Shown here: piece after piece, positions 26,601 through 38,000 of the stretch
Numbering within the stretch: position 1 is the stretch's first letter
Layout of the letters: the number at the start of each line of letters is the position of its first letter
Assembly: GCA_033026295.1 (NCBI GenBank)
Contig: CM065174.1
Span: 3,213,001 to 3,277,000 of the forward strand
Reading direction: 5' to 3'
Length of the DNA: 64,000 nt
DNA from: Channa striata
Taxonomy: Eukaryota; Chordata; Actinopteri; Anabantiformes; Channidae
Notes under the pieces: model-generated
Told to the model about the DNA's origin: nothing
What the model saw: the letters and a program-made list of their open reading frames with translations, nothing else
The model's database searches: none
Program-made: the position numbers and the translations under genes

Positions 26601-29600
26601 TTAAGTTGTCTGCTGAGATTAACACAGTCTGACGCTGTCTTTCGACTTCAGCGGAGAGTTTGTGTAACAAAGTTCTTTGCCAGTGATTTGCTTATTTCGG
26701 TTTGACTTCAGCACATTGACATCACCACAGCCTGGACTGGATGTAGCGTCAGTCCAGGTAACAGAAGCACAGTCTCGTTCTCATCATTGTCTGGAATTTC
26801 CATTTAGCATCTAGAGCTTGAATTTGGTTAGTTTCTTCTTATTATTATTATTCTTGTTAATGCGTAAATGTTGTTTATCTCAGGTTCTAAAGGACAGTAG
26901 GGTCTGGTAAGGCTTGGTTTAAAGAAAGGTTAAAGAAGGTTCGATGTTTGGACGGAGAGGTGATTGTTCACAATCTTTCTCTAACCTTAACCAGGTGCTT
27001 TGAGAGTCTAAACACAACCACAACAAGGTTTAATGATGTCAGACAAACTATTCTAGTTGAAAAAATATATGTTCTTGTGATGTTCAGCATTAGCGTGTTT
27101 GTATCCTGCCATTTATGTTAAATGCCATCATGCAGCTTCCGCATTATGTCAACAACAAATTTACTCTGGCTGCAGTTACATTCCCCACAAAAAATGTACA
27201 GAAATGTCCTTTTAATGAGACGAGGTTACGCGGGTAAAAAGGAACGACTATAAAGAATAAGAAAAGCAGTTTGGAAATCTATTTTTCTCAGATCAGACTC
27301 AACAACAGTCAACACTGGATGAACCTCCACAAACCTGAAAATATGTTTATTAAATTTAGGCAGTGAGATCACTTAGTTAAACTACAGTAACTTACTTATT
27401 TCTTTTTTCTTTTCCCTTCCTCTTTTGTGGGGAGGTATTTTAATGCTCCAGATCTCAGAATTTTACTTTTCCATAATTTGGCTATAAACCAGAATAATTG
27501 AAAAAACTTCCAAAACATGAATGAAAGTATGTAACTTCTCCGCTTTTGGATATAATAGTAAGCTTGCATCATCTGCATACATGAAAAGGATGAAAAATGA
27601 AAAAAATTATTGACCAGAAGCCTTCTCCAAATAAGCAACAAAAAATTGCCCTGGTTTGTCCCCTAACTCATAATTTTCTTTAGTTTCTAGATATTATCCC
27701 ATGTTGTGTCCAAATAACATCCCTGATTGATCTTGATGGAAAAATACTTCCTTTATTTGCTGAACATGTTTGCAGTGTAAAATTGTTTTGCCCTTTTTGT
27801 CAGGTCCAAATAAGGAGATTGAAACGTTTGTAAAAACACTGTAAAAACACAAAAACTCCCCTGGAGCCAGTGATTGGGTTTCTCCTCTGGACTTCCTTTA
27901 CAAACATGAAGGACCAACAGGCTCATTCGAAGCTAAAGAAGCTCAATGATTCTGTTTTTCTCCAGGTGAATACACCCTCATAATTGTAACAGTAGCGAAC
28001 AGATCATAACTGTGAATGCTACCATCTCTTTCATGATAATCTGTTACATTTTGAAGCTTTAAGGTTATCGTTATGTTGAAATAAAAGGCCACATGTTCGG
28101 TGCAGCTCTGTGACAGGGCGTGAATTATTTCCACGCTACACACCCTCCGTCTACTCTTTCCTTTGGTATTGATGTCTTCACCATTTGGCGTGACATCACT
28201 TGTCAGACATCACAGAGCTTTTTCAGGAGAAGACAGACTCTTTAAAAGGGTGACAGATAACAGTGATCCCCCAGACTCAGACAACCATCAAAGTGGGAAG
28301 GCTGTAGTGCGATTTAAATAGTAGCCGTCGCCGTGCTCTGGCTTACCGCAGGAACCCGGTGCTCTGAGCCTGTTCAGGTGCTGCTCTCAGCCTATTAGAG
28401 TTAGACAAGTTAATAATGTTATCGTTGGCTCGGCAGTGGCAGGACTCGAGCATCAGGTGTCCACCCAAAGAAAACAGCCACCAATCTGCTCTTTGCTTGG
28501 CATAACACACTGTATGAGAGACAGCTGAGGATGTGAGGGTTTATCAGCGGCAGCCAGATATCGAGGAAAGACAATCCTCTGGGTTTTCGCCTAAGAGGAA
28601 GAACCACGACACTTTCTCACAATGGGTGACAGACTGAGTACATAACACAGACATCATTGGATCTAAATTTAGGACAATCACAAGACCAGAGACCAGACTG
28701 AGAGTAAAGACCTCAGCAAACGCCAGTCCTTCAGAAATACACCCACATGGAGAACTCATCGCTGAGACTTTCTACAGGCAATACTTCAAACGAACATGAC
28801 AAAGCACAGAGATTCACATGCAGGGGGCCACAAAGACGTAACGACGACATCACGGTGAGACTGAAACAGCAGCGTGAAGCAGCTGATTGGTGCAAAGTGT
28901 TGAACATGACAGTTTGAGAATGAGAGGAACTTAGAGGAGAGGAGAAGAAGAAAGTGGTGCAACGAACAGATGAGTTTTTCATTTTTTCCATTGTAAGGCT
29001 GAATTCATTGTTGGCATTACACCGTGAATTCTTGGAGAGACTGAAATCAGGTTGAAAAGTGAAGAAGTTTTATGTAAGACTGCTGGAAATTTGAGTTCCC
29101 ATAAACAAAGGGAACTGAAGATGATTCAAACCAGCACAGATCAAATCAAAGCGCCACCTTCTGTATGACACCCATCTGATCCACGGCCGTGCCCTCAGGC
29201 CTTTCACCATCAAATTGAATCGGTAAAACTCCACGGGGACGGCTGTTCCAGGACAGACAGTGACTCGTCCCACAAACTACAGACTACATTTGTATTTACA
29301 CAGAGCGCAGTTTTGAAAAGCTTCTGGACGGAACGTAAGAGGGAGACGTCCTCACTTTCTCTATTTCACTGATTGTCTTTTTTGTTTTCATAGCAGCAGT
29401 CATCATCATGTAGTCACCGTGTTTCCATGGCAACCACTAGTCAAACACAGCCAAAGACTGTGCGATAAATCCAGGCCAAACATGTGGCAGCAGCCAATGA
29501 AAAACCACTGAACATGAAACACCCAGTGTGCAGATGTTCCATCCCCACTAAGACGCTGTACAACACAGTTGTATCAACAGTTTATGTGTGGGGGCTTTTA

Positions 29601-31985
29601 TTAGCGGCTGCAGTGGGACACAGATCGAAGTGATGGAGGGAGGCCTGCGTTCCGTCCAAACCGATTCACAGATAAAGGTCAGTTTACCCGTCACCAAAAG
29701 AACAACGCAGTCTGAGACAACGGTTGTCTTCGGATGTTTTATGGGCTGCTGGCGTTACAGGCAGTGAGGACTTCAGGAGAACAGCGTTCCTGCTCTGAGG
29801 GCACCGCAAAGCCAGTTCTTCAGTGCGTTAGGTCTGTAACTCGAAGCATCAGACGTCGCATTTAATCCTGATAGAAATCTACAGTCTGCAGGGACTGAGG
29901 CCGGTGTGACGAAGATGAGCAAATGGATTTGATCTACTGTGGCCAATCGTCCTCAGAGATTAGTGCAGGTGACACAAATAAAAAAAAACATTCAATCATC
30001 ACTTTATGTCAGTGCTGCTGCTCCTTGAAAAAATCATCTGAATATTATTGCCCTTAAATAAGACGCTTAGTTTGACTGCAGAGTTTCCGCCAATACATAC
30101 GTCAGTTATTACTAACTACAAGGTTGTTTTGTGAACAGAGGAAACAAATTTAATGTGGATCATTTTTCTAAATAAATGATCAGCAATCAGGTTTTTGACG
30201 TTTTGTTCTCCTAAGAGTTTTGCAGGAATCTGAATGCACTTGATCATACCCGACCATTTTGATTTCTGCAGGAACTTTATTTTGGAGGCACACGAGCAAC
30301 AAATTTGGACTAACTCACACAGATGCCCTTTGTTAGTGACGTACTTGTGTTTCTGTTATTAAAGTACATTTTAGAGCTTGTGCATAGAACCTCAACCCAA
30401 GATTTTGACTGAACATTTTACTTATACTTTTACAAACTGAGTATTTACTGACTTTGTGTCCTTCTGCTCCCTGTGATGATCTGAGTCTGAACTCAGAAGT
30501 TGTTCCTACTAGCAGTGGAAGACATGATAAAGCACTTTGAAACTAAATGGATGTTCTAGGATAAATGTGTTTAATTACTGTGTAATCAAGACATAATTAC
30601 AACAACCACATACAAATGAGATTTTGTCGGTGAGCACTCCACCAAAATACAGTCATAAAGGAAAGTTATTTCTCTTTTCTTCTGCACATTTGCTTCTAAT
30701 TACATTTATGTACGGTGTAACTGATACCACCTCTGATAAAGTCCAGAATGTAAACAGGAAGTAATGTGCATGAGGTGAACGCATTGGAAAGTGAAGAGTG
30801 CAGATGCTTCATCAGTGATCTGAAACCATCAGGATGGGCATTCACTGCGAACCACTTCAGCTAACAGCATCACTTCCAGATTATTCAAGATTAGTGCGAT
30901 TCGGGGATCCCAGTGTATCTCCAGGACGTACAGTATGAGACATCGTATGGACAAAACTAGGCTGACCCGCAGGTGAGAGTCTCTGAGCAGGAAACGTCTG
31001 CATGTAAACAGGAAACAGAGATGTTTTCACTGATAGAATTGACTCGACCACAGACTCTCGGTTTTAGGAATAAATACAGTTCAGTATCTCCAGCTCTGTT
31101 GTTTATTTGACTCTTCCTTCCTGTAAAATCTTCTCCGCTCGCTCACTGTGCACACGGAGGGAAGGTCACTGCTGAATGTGACGTCAAGCGGCGTTTCCTC
31201 CTGAGGTCTCCCTCCCTTAGCCGCCCAATCCACTCTTGACCCAACTTCCTGGTCTAAAATTAAGCCCACCCACAACAGCGTCCACCACCACCTAAAGTCT
31301 GTCGCCAGGAAGCTGCTCTCTCTGGATCCATCGTTTCATTTCTGACATCATTTACTCTCAGCTCGCAGACGCACACATCAACTACATGTGGTGCTTTTTC
31401 TTTTTTAAATCGTCTACACATCTTCCCAAGCGACACGTCACCTCAAAATAACAAAACGTCCACAAAACAAGATGCCACAACTTTATTTGTAGCATCAGAC
31501 TCTGACACAGTTGCTGGCCTCCATTTAAACGAGTCCAGCTGGAGCGAAGAGGCGTTTGTCTTTGCCATTAAACAGAGACAAGCTGTGTGAAAATGAGCTC
31601 TGAACGTCGGTATGTGCAGAGTCCACCTTAATATAGAAGTTATGTTAATGGATGCATTTCCTAAATAAACAGTTTAGACCTTTGACCCCTGATGAAAACT
31701 TTCTACAATGTTTTACAGTTGTTGTCGTCTCAGTTAAAGACGTTGAATTATGCAAAGGAGCCACAGAAAGAAAGAACAACTGCAGGATTTTGTGGTTCTC
31801 TGAACAGTTGATGGATCTTAACTCTTAGAGTTCACATAAGGATTTGAAGCTCATCCATATTCACCATGAGCGTATCAAGGAGGTAAAAAGGAACCTGAGG
31901 ATGAGCTTAGTTTGTTTTATGAAACCATACATTTACATTTAGTCATTTGGACGCTTTTATCCAAAGCGACTTACAGAGTAGTTTG

Positions 31986-32029
<44 letters not shown>

Positions 32030-35000
32030 CGATGATGGCTCCCCGAAATCGCCCATTGTGGACATTATGTAAGCCAGTGCCACGCATGTGTTTGATCCTC
32101 CATGATTAGGTGCATGTACTTTGGTTCCAGGAGCCTCTGCGCCAACTTTGGGCCGACACGCATACCATGCTGGTGGGCAAGCTCTGGGCTGCGAGGTGGG
32201 GCAAACAGATCCTGTGACTATCACACTGCAGCTGTCGCTAGTATGTAACATTAAGACAGGAGCTATTTGAAATGAGCTCTGACAGCTCCGTCACGTCGTG
32301 TTTTTGTATGAAAGTGACATTAAGAGTTAACTTTTAAATACGTTTCACCTCGTTTCAAACTGCAGCTTGGCAGTAAAGTGGAGTTTGGGACACTCACGGA
32401 GGCCCCACCCGTTTGGGACTCCTTAAAATAAACACTGCGAACAATTTTCAAGTGTTATTTGACACAGGTCTCATTACAAAACACTCTTATAAACTTGGAT
32501 TCATAGTAGCACGCCACGCTGCAAATAGTTGCCGTAAACCTCGGCGAACACTCGAGTGTTTGTAGCCCCGAGCTGGCATGTCGGGATAAACACAGGCAGC
32601 AGCTGTCTCACTGCATTTCAACAGCGCACTATTGTTGTGCCCTGCACAGTCAGGAGTGAGGCGTCTGCAGCTTCCAAATGTTAAAGCAGTATTTCACAAA
32701 ATATCATAAGTTCTCATGCTGATTTCAAACTAAATGAAACAGCCGCTGCAAAGACGATGACACTGCCACAGTCGTCATCGACACCTGCTCTGCTCCTGCA
32801 CTAACCACTGAACCTCCTGACGCACATTTTCCAAAAGCCACAAAACAGAAAACACCCTCAGGCACGGACGGGCCGCACTGGGTCATCAGCAGCTTTGTGA
32901 AAGCTCGTCCATCCAGCCTACCTTAACTGTCCGCCCCAGTGCGTCTCCTCCGGGACATGAACGGTGACAGACGTCCACCTGCAGCTCTGACTCCCTCTGC
33001 CTTTCACTAACTTCCTGTCTGTCTTCCTCCTGCTGCTCTCCTCCACTTATACCTCTTCTTGATGTTGGTTTTGACTAGTGGCCCCCCTCTCTGTCTCTGT
33101 TCTTGTCAGCGGCCAGCCTGTTGCTCCCCTCACTGAAACCTCAGACCTGAGCTGGGCCCATGGCATCTCTAGGAGGGACGCATCCAGCCTCCTGATTGGT
33201 CTGAGGACAGAAAGATGCCCCCATATTAGGGCAGCAAGAGGCGGGGCTGCACCACTACGATAAAGGAGGGAGGAGAGGAAGATAAAGTTTGGGACATAGT
33301 AGACTGTCTGTGTGTCTGTCTGTCAGATTCCTGCAGCGTGTCTGCACACAAGAGCAAGAAAACCTCTGCCAGTGGTGAGGTGACGTCGACCAGTAGAGCA
33401 GAGGATGTGACTTTTCTCAAAGCTTGGGGCTGTGGAATCCCGTGAGCTGATGTCTTTTTGTTGTTCAGTTGAAATTTCAAAAGATACAGAGATGAAATAT
33501 TTCCACCAACAAACCTGGATGCATCAGCAGTGAATGATTTGACCATGACCATTTTAAAACTTGGACTATGGGCTCTTCAAATACAATCTGACTGTAAACT
33601 GCTGCATTTATCGATCTGAGATTCTGATCATCGCGGGGACAGTAAAAAACATTAAGAGTATTCAGTGGACAGGGATTAATAAAGGACGTGCAGTTTTCTG
33701 TTTTATTGGTATCGTTTACAAAAATAATGTGTGAAATTAAAGGGCAACTGCACCAATTTTCTACTTGCTTACCTGCTGTGTAGCGTTTTTAAACTTCCCT
33801 CTGACTATATTGAAACACTTCTCTGCTTTTAGCTGGAAATCTCCTCCGGATGACATCACCCAGAGGAGCTTTTCATCATTAGGAGTTTTGAAAAGCAGGT
33901 TGACCATGATTACAAACGTCATAGTGCGAGCAACAACACAACATAATCAGAACTGAAGGTTCCGCCAAGTGACATCATCTGGAGGCATTTCTCAGCCAGA
34001 AGGAGATGTATTTTAACGTAGAGATATTTTAACGTAGGGAAGTCAGGGGGAAATTTAATGGCATCTATTATATATAAATCAGTGAAGGCATCCTTCAAGT
34101 GATAGCAACAAAAGAAAATTGCATGTGAATTAGCGTTTGTGCTGCAAATAAAATGCATATTTATTTACCACTCACTTAATTAATGGCATTATAACAATTT
34201 TTTACTACTTGCTACTTATAAATATGAAGTTGCTTCAAATAGTTTTTCCGTGGAAGAGAGAGAGAGCGCTAACACCCGGCTCAAATAAAGATCCCTCTGT
34301 AGTTTATCGGATTCCCTAAAGGACACAGAGATGGTCATAGGACAACAGATTCCATCCAGTTTGTTCTCCATCTCTCCTAGCGGCCTTTAGGCAATAAGAC
34401 TTTCCTATGAAAAAGCAAGTGATTCTTGTTTTGAAAATGTTGTCTGTGTCTCTGTGCCACGTGCAGCAGATTCAGTAACACACAGTCTCCACTCATGTTA
34501 AGTGGATGGAGGAGGGAATATGAAGTCCTGCACTGAACCAAACTGAGTGAACAAGTCCATGTTTTGAAGTTGAAATGAGCTGATGACACCAGCGTTTAGT
34601 GAAGTGGTGGTGACAGGAGTGTAACTGAGGGAACGGACTTCAAGCCCAGAAGCCAAACAAAGTCGAAAACAGGCATGTGACTGTCTTTAAACTCCAGGAG
34701 GAACTTTCCACCGAGTGAAGTTGTGTGGAAGTTATTTTTACTCCCAGTGGCTGAAAATAGAAACAGTCGGCCTTGGATCCTGTTTTAGAGCAAACACGAT
34801 GCTTGATCCTTTCAGTAGTTAGGAGCTGGAGTGATGTGTGTGCGTGATCCGCTGTAGGAAACAAGCTGGCTGCCGAACTGGGAGACAGCATGGACGCCCC
34901 CAATGCCAAAGACAAACCTGTAGTCATCTGACTCTTTGTTGGTCCCTGTAGACACTTCCTCTTTTTTTACCCTCACTGAGGTCAAAGGTCACACAGGGAG

Positions 35001-38000
35001 CTATTTGGGACTCAGTATCTTGCTGAAGGACACTTCAGCAGGGTGGATGCTGGCCAACACGAAGCCGTGGAACTAATGTGAGCAAAACAGGACTGACACA
35101 ACTTCACACTCGCTGAGGTGGAATGAAGAAGAAGAGCGACGTTCACTCCTGTTATTCAAGCTGAAGAAAATAAATCCCACACACACACGTAACTGCACAA
35201 AGTCGGTCGATTCTGTCCCTAAATGTCTGATAAATGACCTGTTACATACTTTACATTAATAACTGATGTTGACAAATGTGAAGAAAAGAAGTGAGAGAAC
35301 CAGAGATTCACATAATGTACATTAATATTTAGGAGTTGTTTATGTTTTTAAAGGAACTTGTCACACAAACACAACTGAGTCAAAATTCCAATATCTTTCT
35401 CTGGATTGTGGTGCAGTAAATGTACCATGAGTGAGTAAGCAGCGGCTCAGTGGCACGAGCTCTTTGTCTTTCAGCGGGTTTGAACGTTGCACCTGTGGTA
35501 CAGACACGTTCTGCTCGGCACCGACTCGTCCCTCACTCCTGATTGGATGGTTGCACCAGCTCAGAAACGCACGATTCGGTGTGACGCTGAAGGAAGCGTT
35601 CTCCCCTGTTAGTGAGTGTGGAAACCACCTTCAGCCCTACAGATGAGCCATGGAGGCGTCTCCCTCCAGTGAAACAGGCTCTGCCAGAGATGGGCTAATG
35701 GTGGGGGTGGGGGGTGGTTGGTGGGGGGGTTGCTGTCAGTGCAGATCAGGCAGCCAGCACTGTGTCAGCTAACGTGGTCATTGTTGCGGGCCAGCTCCTG
35801 CACAAAGCCAGGATTTAGATACGGAGGAAGTCCCGCGACCATGACACAAGGTTGGGTGGGACAGGACGAGGGGTGGGGGTGAGTCACAGCTGTCTGTGTG
35901 TCACTGTCAGAGTCCAGTTTTGGACCGATGTCCTTGTTTTCACCTGAGCTGACAGGAATCTATGAGTATGAGATTCACCGACATCCAGCCAACTTCACTA
36001 TAATCCACAATGTGTCTCTGAAAACTACTTTAGGAAAGAAGTGATACTCATACACATTTTTCTATGACACGAAGTGTTATCCGGGACCACGTGGATTCCC
36101 CAAAGTGATGTGCTTTTCGGGAGAAAGGTGGGGTCGGGTTAGATCAGGAGGGGGTAAAATTAGGACTGAGGAGGATGCAGAGGGTGGGGTAGGAGGGTTG
36201 GGAGAGGATGGGCAGCTCTGTTGGCATCGGGCACGAGGTCCCGCCAGACCACAACTATTCCCCTGTCAGCGCTTAAACGGGCCAGGAAACCGGAGCCGCC
36301 TGCATGCGGGTAGTGGTGTTACTCATGTTGTGAGGACATGAAACTGTTTACACAGTCCCAGCGATGGAATACAACTTGTTTTGGGGACAGAAACGACCCT
36401 GCGAGGCCACTTATGGTTAATAATTGTGCTTCTCATCTCTTTTATTATCTGCAACTTTGAAAGATGCTGGAGGAAAAAATCTAAACTATTAAACTATATT
36501 TTATTCCTTTAACCTTATTTGATGTCCGAGCTGCACATTACTATAAGACAATAATTCCACCATCTACTGTGAACAGCAGGCAACTGAAACAGAGGGAACA
36601 TTCACTTGGTCACGCAGGTCAAATGTGTTTCATGTGGTTTAACATTAGCAATAAACACTAAACTTTCTGAACCTCTGGTGCACAACCAGCAAAAAAATGA
36701 CAAACTCTCTGTGCAGACCACAGACGTGAAGTTGCTGTTCATATTTCGTTTTATAAGACACAAACTGGCCTGGAAACTAAACCTGAACAATATTTTAAAA
36801 AGAATGACTTGAAACTATCCTCAAACACGGATTAAAAAACAAAAAGAAACATCAAAAACTGAAATGACAGTAATGACAGTCTCACATCGACTTTATAGAT
36901 CTTCAGTCCCTGGATCAACAAAACTCGAGAGAGAATCTCAAACATTCAACAAAACTGATGTAGAACATGGGGCCAGAACATTTAAATTAGAAAAGACAAA
37001 CCGAGTGTAAACAAGGGGAGAGAACAGGCACCTCTACTCTGATCGTTTAAAAGTAGAACTGTGTAGAAACACAAACCTGTTAAAAGTGCTGACTGTGCAG
37101 AATGACTTTTACATCAGTGACTAAATTCACGTGTTGATCATGTTCGTACTGCAGCTGCCAACGACTGAGCGAACAAATACTTTGACTCTTGTAGTTTAGT
37201 ACTTCACATAGTGATGAGTACAAAAACCAGCTGCCTTGGAAAAACCAAGTAAACTGGAAAAGGACTATGGCAGCACACTGACATTTTAGTTGTACTTGTA
37301 ACTCACTATTTCAAACAAGCAACATGCTGGACTTCATGCTGCTCCTCATTTACTGCTGTTCATTCAGACATTGTACAAACTCACACAGGCGACCGCGAAG
37401 CCCATCACACACACTCTTATAGGAACATTTAGACCTGCCACCTCCTCAGCCGTGACCTCCCTTAACAACAGAGCCTGTTCAGTGGAGATTGCAGTGTTGT
37501 GAAGCACTTCCCCGATGGGACAAGAAAGTCAAATTCAAGTCAAGTCATTCAATAATTTCCAGTCATCCAAACAACACACTTATTTTCTGTAAGTTGAGTC
37601 AACTAACGTGACATTTCCTTCAACTTTAAATGTCCAAATTACAGTAACGTGCAGTATTATGTGCTAGACACCCCACCCACCCCGTCCACGTCAACCGTCT
37701 CGCTCTCTTTCTTAGTGTAATTATCCAGCGCTCGGATCAGCTGTACTGCACGAACGTAAAGTACAGTTTTACGGAAAAACTGAATCCTGGCTCCGTCCAG
37801 CAGAGGACGATTCAAGTGAGAACAAATGTCAGTGGCTAACTGTGTCGGGCCAATATGTTCTCATCCCGCACAGTCGGACAGCAGCACTTTATAAGTCGTA
37901 CTGCTTTTTTACATCTTTATCATATGTGTATCGTATTGACATCACAGATACTTTTTATTCTCTGTCATTGCTTTAGGTGTCAAATATTTAGGCACCAGGT

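Noticed and set aside
31943..32251. Open frames over CA/GT tracts (also at 40911-41172, 43786-43997, 61871-62286)
   Set aside because: They encode only alternating Thr-His or Cys-Val from microsatellites.
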